Virus record (IMG/VR): IMGVR_UViG_3300043436_003813
Location: 1-64,000 of that record
From: a virus
Strand: one strand, 5' to 3'
DNA: 64,000 nt
Positions 13,366 to 22,661 of this stretch are shown here, piece by piece. How positions within the stretch are numbered: position 1 is the stretch's first letter; every line of letters begins with the position of its first letter. The notes under the pieces were generated by a model. That model worked only from the letters and a program-made list of their open reading frames with translations, did no database searches and was not told the origin of the DNA. Made by a program: the position numbers and the translations under genes.

Positions 13366-13618
13366 GGGTGTTCTTCTCTTGCTGGGCAAAAGCCTTTATC
13401 GCCCAATCGGTAAACTCCTCACGGGCGGCGGTGTAATGGTAGCAGAACTTTCGCGGCTTCTCGCCACGCCTGAGTGATGGGGCCACCGAAGTTTCCCACC
13501 AACGACAGCAGCATCTCGGCTCCCCTAGGTCCACAAGATAGGTCTCCCCGCCCACCGTGCGGGACGGAACAAGGAAGCGAAGCGGGCTATCCCCGTGGAC
13601 TATTCGCTGCTCGTCCAT
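13349..13618 (-). CDS. SWIM zinc-finger-like protein (89 aa)
   Basis: YLVDLGEPRCCCRWW followed by KFCYHYTAA gives the CxC-x(n)-CxH pattern of a SWIM zinc finger, a domain of DNA- or protein-binding factors. Overlaps the HNH gene start by 17 nt. Role in this phage unknown. Confidence 0.7.
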   Translation of the reverse strand: MDEQRIVHGDSPLRFLVPSRTVGGETYLVDLGEPRCCCRWWETSVAPSLRRGEKPRKFCYHYTAAREEFTDWAIKAFAQQEKNTHAKTK

Positions 13619-13812
13619 ACCACATCGCCGGCAGCGGGCAGTGCGTTGGCATCCAGATACAGGCGCATGGCCACGTATTTCGCGGCGCCAAACTCCTCCT
13701 TGGGGATGCCGTCCACGTTATGCCAGATGAGTCCACCTACGGTGAACTGTGCGTAGTAGCCGTCACGTGCCTTCACGACACGGACGCGGATGCTGTTGAT
13801 GGGGGATGGCAT
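13600..13812 (-). CDS. Hypothetical protein (70 aa)
   Basis: Mostly beta-strand pattern (SIRVRVVKARDGYYAQFTVGG), then a helix ending near the SWIM gene start, which it overlaps. No family recognised. Confidence 0.62.
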   Translation of the reverse strand: MPSPINSIRVRVVKARDGYYAQFTVGGLIWHNVDGIPKEEFGAAKYVAMRLYLDANALPAAGDVVWTSSE

Positions 13813-13814
13813 GG

Positions 13815-14015
13815 TTAGATTTTGAATGGCTTGAGCGCGTTCTTGAATCCATCGGCGTGCGCCTTAGCGCGGAACTCCATGTGGATATCGTCGCAACCGC
13901 CTGTAAGCTGGACCGGATAACCTTCAAACTCGGCGGCTAGGTTCTCTAGCTGCACCTCGTTCAAGCGGTAGTCGCGGGCCTTCACCACGATCACGAAAGG
14001 GTGTTCAGAGTTCAT
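13815..14015 (-). CDS. Hypothetical protein (66 aa)
   Basis: Start MNSEHPF at 14015 chosen over MTMNS 6 nt upstream. The N-terminal strand VIVVKARDY resembles the strand RVVKARDGY of the neighbour at 13600, so the two may be distant paralogues. Function unknown. Confidence 0.6.
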   Translation of the reverse strand: MNSEHPFVIVVKARDYRLNEVQLENLAAEFEGYPVQLTGGCDDIHMEFRAKAHADGFKNALKPFKI

Positions 14016-14211
14016 TGTCACAAGGCCAGAGGTCCGGGCGCTTGAGCCAGAAGTTCTTGTAGCGTTTCTTGAACTCCGCCTCGTAGTGCATTCGGTAGTA
14101 GTAGCCCCATCGCTTCCCGCCTCGGCTCACGTAAAGCCTGTATGCCTCAGATTCCATATCTGGGTTCTCCTCAAGCCAGCGTTCAAAAAAAGTGTAGCTA
14201 GTTTGGTTCAT
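14005..14211 (-). CDS. Hypothetical aromatic-rich protein (68 aa)
   Basis: Many Tyr/Trp/Arg residues (GKRWGYYYRMHYEAEF) in a predicted helical protein. The start at 14211 overlaps the stop of the RecB-like nuclease gene closely. No family recognised. Confidence 0.62.
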   Translation of the reverse strand: MNQTSYTFFERWLEENPDMESEAYRLYVSRGGKRWGYYYRMHYEAEFKKRYKNFWLKRPDLWPCDNEL

Positions 14212-14212
14212 G

Positions 14213-15013
14213 TTAGTAGGACCAGAGGGATGCGGGCGACCACTTGCCGTTACGGCCCGGGAAAAATCCACCCATAGGCTTGATTGATTGCCACGTATAG
14301 GCGGTGCAAAGAAAACGACGATAGCCCTCAATGGCCTCGTCCTCGGTCCAATACTTGGCCACCACGGGTGAGGGCTCGTCTGAGTCTATGACTGCGCTGA
14401 TAAGCCTGCATCGCTCCGGCATGGGGTTAGCTAGGCGATAGGCGGAATCATAGAAGGCAAGCTGCTCCACCCACTCAGGATAGAACGTCGGCTTTTTGCC
14501 CTTACAGGACTGGCCTTTCCAGTCTAGAATCGCGGGGTATCCGTCCTTATGCAGGCCAATGAGGTCCACGGTGCCGGCCACGCCAATGCGCCAGTCGGCC
14601 ACCTTCTTCTCCTGATACCAAACCGCAGTGAAGTTATCCTTAAGGAAGTCCATGCAGTAGTTTAGCCACGGTGAAATCTCTAGCTTAACCGGGAACCCTT
14701 GTTCCACCGAAGCATGGAGGGCGGTGCCGAACTGTGCTGCTCGGTTGCGCTTCCCGTCTGACACCGCTTCAACGCGAGAAAAGTAGCTATCATCTGACTC
14801 ACCCGGAGCTCGCGGAGTAATCTCCACGGCCCGGACGATGGCCTTCTTTATCCACCCGTCGAGTGCAGGCTTGGCCCGCATTTTCCCCACGGATGTGGCA
14901 GAGGTATAGAGTTTCTCTTTCCGAGCGATGGTGAGGTTCGCTTCATGGCGAGCAATAACCTGCCCGGAATCGAGCAACTGATACCAATGTCCTGACTGTT
15001 CAGCGAAGGCCAT
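14213..15013 (-). CDS. RecB-like PD-(D/E)XK exonuclease (266 aa)
   Basis: GTALH (96-100), GTVDLIG with Asp150, and ILDWKGQ (Asp164, Lys166) reproduce the His, Asp and D-x-K residues of RecB-family nucleases. Phage members degrade DNA ends during recombination or host DNA turnover. Adjacent downstream of a putative ssDNA-binding protein, as in phage recombination modules. Confidence 0.8.
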   Translation of the reverse strand: MAFAEQSGHWYQLLDSGQVIARHEANLTIARKEKLYTSATSVGKMRAKPALDGWIKKAIVRAVEITPRAPGESDDSYFSRVEAVSDGKRNRAAQFGTALHASVEQGFPVKLEISPWLNYCMDFLKDNFTAVWYQEKKVADWRIGVAGTVDLIGLHKDGYPAILDWKGQSCKGKKPTFYPEWVEQLAFYDSAYRLANPMPERCRLISAVIDSDEPSPVVAKYWTEDEAIEGYRRFLCTAYTWQSIKPMGGFFPGRNGKWSPASLWSY

Positions 15014-15025
15014 TGTCAGAAGGAC

Positions 15026-15664
15026 TTAGAATGGAACATCTTCGTCGCCGGCTTCGTTCTGGACGCCACCACCAGCCGACTGCGCGGGAGCAGGGGTGGG
15101 TTCGTTGAGCCGGGCCTGATACTCATGGCTCTTGGTGATAAGTTCCGCAATCCAACCGGGGATATTGTCGGGCGGGACGATGGGACCCGGAGGCTGCTCG
15201 TCAAACGTCCACTGAACCAGTGCGTTCTCGGGGGTGCGCTTGGTCATGCCCTTGGGCAGGGGGTTGATCGTGGTGACGTTGGCGTAGGTCTTTCCGTCCT
15301 TCGTTTCGTGGGTGATATTTACGTAGGCGTTGGCACCAAGGACCTTCGTGATATCGAAGCCCTTCAGCTCCTCGTCAGTGAAGGGACGACCACGCCAGCT
15401 TTGGAGGGCCGGACGCAGCTTGCTCTTGTCACCAAGAGACAGCGTGAACTTCGTGGACGTGCCACGAGGGAGGTCCTTGCCGTCGATGTTGATGCGCTCG
15501 TCGGGAAGCTCGAAGAGAAAGACCACCTTGCGGGATGGCTTGAACTGTGGATTGTTCGAGGGCTGGGTGCCCACGTCGATGATGCCGTAGCAGATGGCGT
15601 GATGGAGACCCGCTGGGATGGGGTCGAACTTGGCTCCTGATTGAGCTGATGCGGTGATGGCCAT
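15026..15664 (-). CDS. Putative ssDNA-binding/recombination protein (212 aa)
   Basis: Ends in an acidic, Pro-rich tail finishing DEDVPF, as in single-stranded DNA-binding proteins whose tails recruit partners. The N-terminal 150 residues are beta-rich with charged loops (KVVFLFELPDERI). Next to a RecB-like nuclease, it probably coats or anneals ssDNA. Exact family uncertain. Confidence 0.68.
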   Translation of the reverse strand: MAITASAQSGAKFDPIPAGLHHAICYGIIDVGTQPSNNPQFKPSRKVVFLFELPDERINIDGKDLPRGTSTKFTLSLGDKSKLRPALQSWRGRPFTDEELKGFDITKVLGANAYVNITHETKDGKTYANVTTINPLPKGMTKRTPENALVQWTFDEQPPGPIVPPDNIPGWIAELITKSHEYQARLNEPTPAPAQSAGGGVQNEAGDEDVPF

Positions 15665-15680
15665 GATGGGACTGATGGGT

Positions 15681-16082
15681 TTACTTGCGTTTGAACTCGG
15701 CGGGAACTCCGCCGCCCTCGGGCACCACTATGGCGTCCTTGGAAATTGATAGCTCCATGCGGGGCTCGCCGGAGCGCGGGTCTTTGCCTTGGCTCGTGGC
15801 CACGGGCGGAAACTTGTAGCGCCCACCTGGCGTGGACACAATCACCTCGCGTCCGGTGAACTGCTCCATGTTGAGGTCGGTGCGTCCCCATAGATTACAC
15901 ACCACCTCGTTCTTGCCGTCCGTGAGGACGAAGCCTTGGCGGTGCCACGGGTAGCCGGTCTTTACGGACGTGCCAGACTTGGGTGGGAATGCCACCTTCA
16001 GCTTGCCCGTGAGGCGGGCAATAGCCGTGCCAGCGGGCAGGTCTGCGATGTCGGAGATGGGCGTGGTTTCGGTGTCGGTCAT
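15681..16082 (-). CDS. Putative OB-fold protein (133 aa)
   Basis: Strand-rich sequence with VIVSTPGGRYKFPPVA and CNLWGRTDLN suggests a small OB-fold nucleic-acid-binding protein. First of three linked genes with an SSB-like protein and nuclease. No closer family recognised. Confidence 0.55.
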   Translation of the reverse strand: MTDTETTPISDIADLPAGTAIARLTGKLKVAFPPKSGTSVKTGYPWHRQGFVLTDGKNEVVCNLWGRTDLNMEQFTGREVIVSTPGGRYKFPPVATSQGKDPRSGEPRMELSISKDAIVVPEGGGVPAEFKRK

Positions 16083-16083
16083 A

Positions 16084-16263
16084 TCAGGAGACGAAAGTGG
16101 TGATGATCCATGCGAGGGCTACGAAACCAATCAGCATGGGGGCGGTCTTGACCGTGAGCTTTGCCCTAGGCGTGAACATGCAGAGCGTGAACACAAGACC
16201 AGCCCACCCGAAGTAGGCGACCGCGTAAATCCAAGCAAGGACGGTGATGAATGTAGTGAGCAC
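16084..16263 (-). CDS. Two-helix membrane protein, GTG start (59 aa)
   Basis: GTG at 16263 opens a frame with two hydrophobic helices (TVLAWIYAVAYFGWAGLVF and PMLIGFVALAWIITTF) separated by a basic loop, the layout of a small class II holin. The frame exactly fills the gap between neighbours. It is far from the lysis-like genes at 36 kb, so a holin role is only a possibility. Confidence 0.55.
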   Translation of the reverse strand: MLTTFITVLAWIYAVAYFGWAGLVFTLCMFTPRAKLTVKTAPMLIGFVALAWIITTFVS

Positions 16264-16287
16264 GATGTGTTTTGGTTGAGGGGAAAA

Positions 16288-16536
16288 TCAGTCCCAGCTA
16301 AGGGGAGAGGGCTTCTTGCCACGCGCCATAGCCAGCCATTGCTCCACGTCGCACGCGGGGATGCCCCATTCGCATACCGTGCATACCGTGGCCCCTTCAG
16401 AGAGCCTGTCCATCAGCGCCTTGTTCTCGGGGTTGGCACGCCAAGCATTCCACACGGACCACGATACGTAGTCATTTGGCTCCACGTAGATGCCGTGCTC
16501 GGCGCACAGCGGATAGTCGGGCTTGGTTCGCGGCAT
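16288..16536 (-). CDS. Cys-containing hypothetical protein (82 aa)
   Basis: CTVCEWGIPACDV (about 51-63) plus an earlier Cys/His pair (CAEHG) suggest a small zinc site. First gene below promoter P4. Function unknown. Confidence 0.65.
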   Translation of the reverse strand: MPRTKPDYPLCAEHGIYVEPNDYVSWSVWNAWRANPENKALMDRLSEGATVCTVCEWGIPACDVEQWLAMARGKKPSPLSWD

Positions 16537-16545
16537 TGTCCCGTC

Positions 16546-16574
16546 AAGCTACGGGAAACGGACGGGGGAATCAA
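16546..16574 (-). promoter_or_regulatory. Phage promoter P4
   Basis: Minus strand: TTGATT (16569-16574), 17-nt spacer containing CCGTTTC, -10 TAGCTT (16546-16551). It lies at the end of the giant virion gene and starts the early/middle region. Confidence 0.6.
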
Positions 16575-19500
16575 GGAGATTCTGGCTGGTTCTGAAGCAC
16601 CTTCAGGAGCGCGGCCTCAAACACCTCATCGTTAATGACATCCTTGCCGTATTGTGACATCTTCCCGACGTATTCCATGATGGCCCCCATGTCCTCGGTG
16701 TAGAGCTTGGCAAACTGACGGGCGTAGTATTCGGCCTTTGCGTTGTTGTCTCGCAAGTTACCCACCATTCGGGCCTCAGAACTCGTGCCCATAGCAGCAG
16801 ACTCAAGCCGGTTCTCTAGCCGCTTGGCTGCACGTTCGCTACCAGCAACCACGGACATGGCCGCTTCGGCTCGGCGTGCTAATTCGGGGTCGTTGGACGG
16901 GGCAAGCATCTCGCTCAACACCATCTCCACGGCGGCATTCTCGTCGGCTGTGATGTCGGCAGAGACGCGCTCGGACTCCTTGGCCTCATCCCGCTTTTCG
17001 CCAAGCTCAACGTAGTTTGGCCGACCAGCCACCGCCCCAAGAATCGGAATCTTATCCTGAATACTACCCTCTCGGTAGTTCGGGGCATTGAGCAATCGAG
17101 CGCCACCGAAGAAGGACTCGGTAATGTAGCGTAGGGATTGCGGGCTACGCAGCGCATTGGGGGCTGATTCAGGAAGCGCCCCCGCCAACTGCCGATAAAA
17201 CTCAGGGTCCTTGTTCGGATCAAACTGCTTCCCAGGGGACGCCTCTGGGTTGGCCGAGACCACTGGGCGGTTATCGTAAAGGCTGGTGTTGGTCATCAAC
17301 TCCGGGATGAGGCGAACACCCGGCTGCATAGAGGAAATCAAGGACCGTCCGCGTTCCATCAATGTCTCGCCCTCAATGTTGATGGGGCTGTGCCGCCAGA
17401 GAAAGTCCTCGGCAACACTCGCCCACCCCGGGTTCTCGGAAGAAGCCTGCTTCACCGTAGCCTCCGCCATGTCACGCGCCAGCATGGCGTGCGGGCCTTG
17501 AATGCGGACACGGAAATACTCGCGGATTGGACGGCCCTCCTCCTTGCTAAATGTCTTGTATGGCACCATCTGGATGCCAAGGTAGTCTGCTGTTTCTTGC
17601 GGCATAGCCGGCATAATCTTCCGTGATCCGTCCGGGAAGGTGTATTCCGACAGGGGGATGGCTATGCCATTTGTCTTCCATCGATCGCTCAGTTCCTCGT
17701 AGTCCTCTCGGTTTTCAGGCAGATAGTTCAGCGCCATCACACCGGCGGTGACTAGCCCGAACTGGCCAAGCACGGAGGCAGCGGACAGCGCAGACTTCAC
17801 TCGTTGCTTATCGTATGGCTTGCCAGCCACCATGTTGGCGAAGTCAGCCAGTGGCATTGCTCTGCGCGCATCCGTTTCAATCGAGCGGATGGCCGCATTT
17901 GCGAAGGTGTAGAACATGCTTAGGCTATTCAAGTCCGCTGCCTTCTTTGCGAAGTTGGGGGAGCCGTAGTAGTTGGCTACGTCATAGGACGCCCGCGCGA
18001 TGGCCGCACGAAGGTCATCCGGGTTTACATTCGGGTCGGTCATCGCCTTCTTGAGCGAGATGTATTTAGTGACTTGGGTAGGCCCGTTGTTCGTTACGAC
18101 AGGAACCTTTTCTTGCATGAGCGCCTGCTGCCAACCGACTAGCTTGGTAGTCTGCTCAAGTGCGGAACTTCCGCGAACCGGAACGTCAATGAAGCTAGAC
18201 AGCACGCGCGAGGGAGAGAACACCTCTCCAATAGCCCCAGAAAGCGGGGCTCGCCGCTCAAACGTCTTCGGGTTTACGTCCATGAAGAAGCTGCCTGGCA
18301 TGGCGTTGTTCTTAATGGCGGAGTCAACCAGTCCATCCATCTGGTCCGCGAGGTTCAGACGGGTGGCGCTAAAAAGGGCGCGGGGATAATGCCACGCAAG
18401 GGCGAGCGCGGGGGCCAACTTAACTCCCACCGTTGGCTTAATCACCCGGTAGTTGCTCATGGTCTGCGCGCGTATCGGGTCAAGCATCGTGAACTGACCT
18501 GCGGCGAACGTGGGGCTGAGTGCCGCTTGGCCCAAGCGGGCCACGGCATTCGTCCAACGGAGGGGGGTCAGCACACCAGCGGACCTGTTGGCGCTTCCGT
18601 TTATGGTGAGTGCAACGTCATTCGGCACCTCAACGAACATCTTCTCTCCGTCGTCAAAGTAACTGACGACGCTATGACCGGGGCGCGGGGAGTGGTCGGA
18701 CTTAACGCGGCGGAAATACACGCCATTTACATCGTCATCCACCAGCTTCCCAAACGTATCCCGGAGGAACTTATTGGCCTCCATCCGCTGTGTTGAGTTG
18801 TAAATGCGTTGGCGCGCAGTTTCAAAGATGTCGGCCAACTTGAAGTCATCACGGTTGATGCCCTTGCGCGCCTTCACGACTGCCTCGGTCCCGCCAAAGC
18901 TACCATATCCAGCAGGTCCAACCGTAGGCTCCTCGCGCAGGACATTGAATGGAGCATAGAAGTCGTTCTTAGCCTTGATGTCGGCCACTTGCTGTGCCGA
19001 CAACATACCAGCGTCCTGCATCTGGCGCAGATTCCAGTCCATGACACCACTGAAGTTCTGGACGGAATCCTCGATGTTCTTTGCGGAATCAGGGCCAAGG
19101 TCGCGGAGTATCTTCGCCCGCATTTCCTGAACCGCTAGCGGGGCCTCTTGCTCCGTAATGCTGCCAGTTCGGAACAGATCGTATTCCTCCTTGATGTCGT
19201 TCTCTGCCTGCTTGAGCTTCTTTTGCGCGGCCCCTAGCTTCTTGGACAGCGCGAGCGTGTCGTCCCGCTTTTGCGCTGCCGCATCGTAATCCAACTTAGC
19301 TTGCTGAGCTTGAGGAAGTTTCGCCGGGTCTTTCGCTGCGGCGGTCTTTGCTTTAGCAAGCGCCAGCTTTGCGTTCTCGGCGTCACGAATAACCTTCTTT
19401 AGGGACTTGTTCGCTTGGTCGGCGGCAATGAACTCGGCTTGCGCGGCTTGCAGGGAGGCATCCAGCTCCGCCTGATTGGCCACACGATTCTTGGCGTAGT

Positions 19501-22500
19501 CTTCAATACGGAGGGCGCGCAAAAGCATTTCCGAATAGGCGTGCTCCTTGCTTGATAGAGCATCGCGGACATTGGTTAGATTGGCCGTGGCTCGCGCGGC
19601 CTTCATGTGGCTGGCCTTGGCGCGGTCAAATTCAGCCGCCACATCGGCCACGCTGCCCTCCTCAATCGCTAACCCCTGCCCCTTTAGAATGTCACGCTGG
19701 ATAGAGCGGAACACATCGGACGCCGCAATGTTCTTTCCCCGGAACGCGCGGATGCCATCCGTCAGCTTCTTCCACGGACCAACCGAACTAGCGACGTTGC
19801 CCTCGGTGGCGGCTAGCTTCTTGATGAGTGGACCATCCGCTGGCTTAACCGGCATGGATAGACGGGAGCGGGCAATAGATGAGGCGGCGGACCCAGCAAT
19901 CGTGCCGCCAACCACACCTCCAAGCGTGGCCATAATGCGGCGGGCCTCGAACTCCTCCTCAGTTTCACCCTCCTGTTTTTCAACACTAAAGTATCCCGTA
20001 GCACCGCCGGCAACGGAGCCGCCCACCATAGGGATGGCTGCCGTGTTGATGAAGCCCGCCTCTGCTGCACCCGGCTTGCCCATCAAGCGTATCCGCTCTG
20101 CATCCTCGGCGGCGGAGATGGTGCCACGGGCAAACTTGTTGTCCAAGAAGCGGAGGCGGTCCCTGTCTTTAATGGAAAGGGCGGGTTTAATGGCCGGTGA
20201 AGATGGCGTTTCCGTTGAGATTGCGGGCGTTTCTCCAGCCGGGGCTATGTCGGGTAGGGGCTGTGCCGGGATGGGCTCAGGAAGCGGGCTAGACGGCACG
20301 CGGCGGGTCATGCCACGGGCGCGGGCAAGCTCGGCTATCTTGGCGCGGCGGTCTGCCGTGATGGGCTGGCGGGCTGGTGCGGCGGGCTGCTCCTTGAAAA
20401 ACAGAGGGCGATACTTCGCCATTAGTTCTTCCCTGCGTGCCTTCTGCTTTGCCGTCAACTTATACGGGGCATAGCCAGTCTCGGGACCCTGACGCGCTGC
20501 CGACTTGTAAATCAAGTCCTCAAGTTCGTCCACCTCCTTGTTTTGGGCAGCAGTCAACAGATTCCTGCCCTCCTCTATACTGCCTACACCAACGATCTCA
20601 GGGATGGGCTGGCGGGCTACTTGCGCTTGCGGGGCTTCTTGGACGGCCTCTTGTAGCCGGACTTGCTGCGGCTCAGGGAGAGTTTGGACGCTTGTTGGGG
20701 TTGGCTCTGGTATGGCATTGGAAAGAGGGGGGAGTTCAGGGGTAGCAGCGGGGGTGATGCCCACGGCTTCGGGGGTGAGTTCGTCTAGCGAAGTGAGGCG
20801 GGTGGGCTGTGGACGGGCGGGCGTCTTTGGCTCAAGGTTCTTCACCGGAGCGAAGCGGGCCAACGCGCCCTCGTAGATAAGCTGGTATTCCTGCGGGTTG
20901 GTAGTGCCGGCTAGTGCGCGGGCAACCTGACGAGCCTCTTTAACCGGCACACCCTTCTCGCGTAGCGCCTCAAACGAATCCGTCTGACGCTTATTGAACG
21001 CCTCGGTCTCGGCTTGGGGCGTAGCTCGGCGTTCTTGTGTGGTCGGGCGAACCTCTGCCACGGGGGGCGGTGTGCTCTCTTCGATGCGCGTGGTGAGATT
21101 TTGGATAGCCCCGTCCACGTCATCACCGAACTCTCTGCGAACGGCCAAGACCCGACGCCGGGCACGCTCCGTGATGTCGGAATTTACCTCCACGCCAATA
21201 CGGTCGGCCGCACGCTTTGCCTCAGCCAGCGAAACATCATCCACCAACTGCTGAAGGATACGCTCCTTGGCGGCGGGGCTACGGTTCTCGGCTGCGGTGA
21301 CAGCACGCGAGGCAATCAGGTTATCAACCGGCGACGGCTCAGCGGCGGGCGGCACAATCTCACGCAGGCCAGCATCAGCTTGCCCCGTGGAAAGCTGGGT
21401 GAGCGTAGCCTGCGCATTCGCCCCCTTAGATTCCTTGATGGCGTTGGCCGCTTGGGCTGCTTGATTAGCGGCTTTCCCCTTGGGGGCGGCGGGCTTCGGT
21501 GCTTGCCTTGCTACCCCTAGCCCACCACGCAAGCCCCCGCCAAGGACGCCTGCTCCAGCTACGGTCAGGGCATCGGCGGGCGTAAGTGACACGTCCTCAC
21601 CACGGGAAAGTTCGTCTAGCTTCTGTGCGCCAACCATGCCCACACCCTGTAGCCCACCCTCAATCGTTCCAGCGAGCGCCTCTTGCCCCACGCGCCGAAG
21701 AAGACCTGACGCCGGGCGAGCCGCCCCAAATGTAATCAAGTTAAGGGGGCCGGATGCAGCTAGTTCAACTGGAGAGAACCGTTCATTTATTGCCTGCTCC
21801 GTAACGCCAGCCGCGTAACCACCAGTAAGTAGCGCGGGTGTGCCAGTAAGGCCAAGCGCAGGCGGGGCGGCAACGGCGGCACCAAGAGATGCCAAAACGC
21901 TAGGAGCAGCCATTGCAACCTGCCCCGGAATTGTCTGCGCCCTATCAGTTGAACGAAGACCAGCGACACCGGCCCCAGTTGACTCCGTTTGGATAAGGGC
22001 CTGTTCCGCAATTTGGGCCATGCGTGCGCGAACCCCGGCCAACTCACTAGTGTTTCGCTCCACGTCCGCCCTTGATTGCAGCGCGGCTGGGAGGGCGAGG
22101 CTCTGTGACAAAATCCGCTCGCTCTGCTGTAGCTGCGCGTATTCCCGGGCTGCTCCACCCAAAATCTCCGGGAGTCTGTTGGCCGCGATGCTTTCAAACT
22201 GAGCCCCCGCAAGCTCCATCAGTCCCGGGGACGAGTCTCGCCGCTCAATAAACGATTCTCCGGCCAATTGCGCAACTCGTCCTGCTGCATCAGGCGCAAG
22301 TCCGGCTGACATTGCTTTCCGTGCAGCGGACTGCTGCACTTGCCCGACGACATCACCCCTTTGGCGTGCGAGATCAAGACGCGCTGCGCGATTCTGTTCA
22401 TCGGCAATGGCCGACAAACTCTCCGCTGCCTGAAGTCCGGCGGCTCGGCTTGCTGCATCGTTGACCTGCCCCGCATTACGCCTTGCGCGAGCGAGCAACC

Positions 22501-22651
22501 CCTCGTCGGCAATAACAGGCAGCCCCCCCGTAGGCGACGGGGCAAACTTCGGCCCCATCAATGCATCGATCTCTGCCTTGCTTGGCGGGCGCTCCCCCTC
22601 GAACTCAACTACGGAACCATCGGGAAGCTCAAACTCGTAAATGTTGGCCAT
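16571..22651 (-). CDS. Giant internal virion / DNA-ejection protein (2026 aa)
   Basis: Begins with a beta-rich motif (YEFELPDGSVVEFEG), then long Ala/Pro/Gln-rich low-complexity regions (residues about 380-880), a Gly/Ala hydrophobic stretch that could cross a membrane, coiled coils (about 1010-1200), and a C-terminal domain resembling the large polyvalent-protein domains of podovirus internal virion proteins. Such proteins leave the capsid with the DNA and build a channel across the envelope. Start at 22651 rather than 22672 because it follows the upstream stop by 8 nt. No transglycosylase motif was identified by eye. Confidence 0.78.
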   Translation of the reverse strand: MANIYEFELPDGSVVEFEGERPPSKAEIDALMGPKFAPSPTGGLPVIADEGLLARARRNAGQVNDAASRAAGLQAAESLSAIADEQNRAARLDLARQRGDVVGQVQQSAARKAMSAGLAPDAAGRVAQLAGESFIERRDSSPGLMELAGAQFESIAANRLPEILGGAAREYAQLQQSERILSQSLALPAALQSRADVERNTSELAGVRARMAQIAEQALIQTESTGAGVAGLRSTDRAQTIPGQVAMAAPSVLASLGAAVAAPPALGLTGTPALLTGGYAAGVTEQAINERFSPVELAASGPLNLITFGAARPASGLLRRVGQEALAGTIEGGLQGVGMVGAQKLDELSRGEDVSLTPADALTVAGAGVLGGGLRGGLGVARQAPKPAAPKGKAANQAAQAANAIKESKGANAQATLTQLSTGQADAGLREIVPPAAEPSPVDNLIASRAVTAAENRSPAAKERILQQLVDDVSLAEAKRAADRIGVEVNSDITERARRRVLAVRREFGDDVDGAIQNLTTRIEESTPPPVAEVRPTTQERRATPQAETEAFNKRQTDSFEALREKGVPVKEARQVARALAGTTNPQEYQLIYEGALARFAPVKNLEPKTPARPQPTRLTSLDELTPEAVGITPAATPELPPLSNAIPEPTPTSVQTLPEPQQVRLQEAVQEAPQAQVARQPIPEIVGVGSIEEGRNLLTAAQNKEVDELEDLIYKSAARQGPETGYAPYKLTAKQKARREELMAKYRPLFFKEQPAAPARQPITADRRAKIAELARARGMTRRVPSSPLPEPIPAQPLPDIAPAGETPAISTETPSSPAIKPALSIKDRDRLRFLDNKFARGTISAAEDAERIRLMGKPGAAEAGFINTAAIPMVGGSVAGGATGYFSVEKQEGETEEEFEARRIMATLGGVVGGTIAGSAASSIARSRLSMPVKPADGPLIKKLAATEGNVASSVGPWKKLTDGIRAFRGKNIAASDVFRSIQRDILKGQGLAIEEGSVADVAAEFDRAKASHMKAARATANLTNVRDALSSKEHAYSEMLLRALRIEDYAKNRVANQAELDASLQAAQAEFIAADQANKSLKKVIRDAENAKLALAKAKTAAAKDPAKLPQAQQAKLDYDAAAQKRDDTLALSKKLGAAQKKLKQAENDIKEEYDLFRTGSITEQEAPLAVQEMRAKILRDLGPDSAKNIEDSVQNFSGVMDWNLRQMQDAGMLSAQQVADIKAKNDFYAPFNVLREEPTVGPAGYGSFGGTEAVVKARKGINRDDFKLADIFETARQRIYNSTQRMEANKFLRDTFGKLVDDDVNGVYFRRVKSDHSPRPGHSVVSYFDDGEKMFVEVPNDVALTINGSANRSAGVLTPLRWTNAVARLGQAALSPTFAAGQFTMLDPIRAQTMSNYRVIKPTVGVKLAPALALAWHYPRALFSATRLNLADQMDGLVDSAIKNNAMPGSFFMDVNPKTFERRAPLSGAIGEVFSPSRVLSSFIDVPVRGSSALEQTTKLVGWQQALMQEKVPVVTNNGPTQVTKYISLKKAMTDPNVNPDDLRAAIARASYDVANYYGSPNFAKKAADLNSLSMFYTFANAAIRSIETDARRAMPLADFANMVAGKPYDKQRVKSALSAASVLGQFGLVTAGVMALNYLPENREDYEELSDRWKTNGIAIPLSEYTFPDGSRKIMPAMPQETADYLGIQMVPYKTFSKEEGRPIREYFRVRIQGPHAMLARDMAEATVKQASSENPGWASVAEDFLWRHSPINIEGETLMERGRSLISSMQPGVRLIPELMTNTSLYDNRPVVSANPEASPGKQFDPNKDPEFYRQLAGALPESAPNALRSPQSLRYITESFFGGARLLNAPNYREGSIQDKIPILGAVAGRPNYVELGEKRDEAKESERVSADITADENAAVEMVLSEMLAPSNDPELARRAEAAMSVVAGSERAAKRLENRLESAAMGTSSEARMVGNLRDNNAKAEYYARQFAKLYTEDMGAIMEYVGKMSQYGKDVINDEVFEAALLKVLQNQPESP

Positions 22652-22661
22652 GCCCGTATAC

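Noticed and set aside
19548-20474. 308-residue plus-strand frame inside the giant virion gene
   Set aside because: It is antisense to a continuous 2026-codon gene, has low-complexity composition and no start signal.
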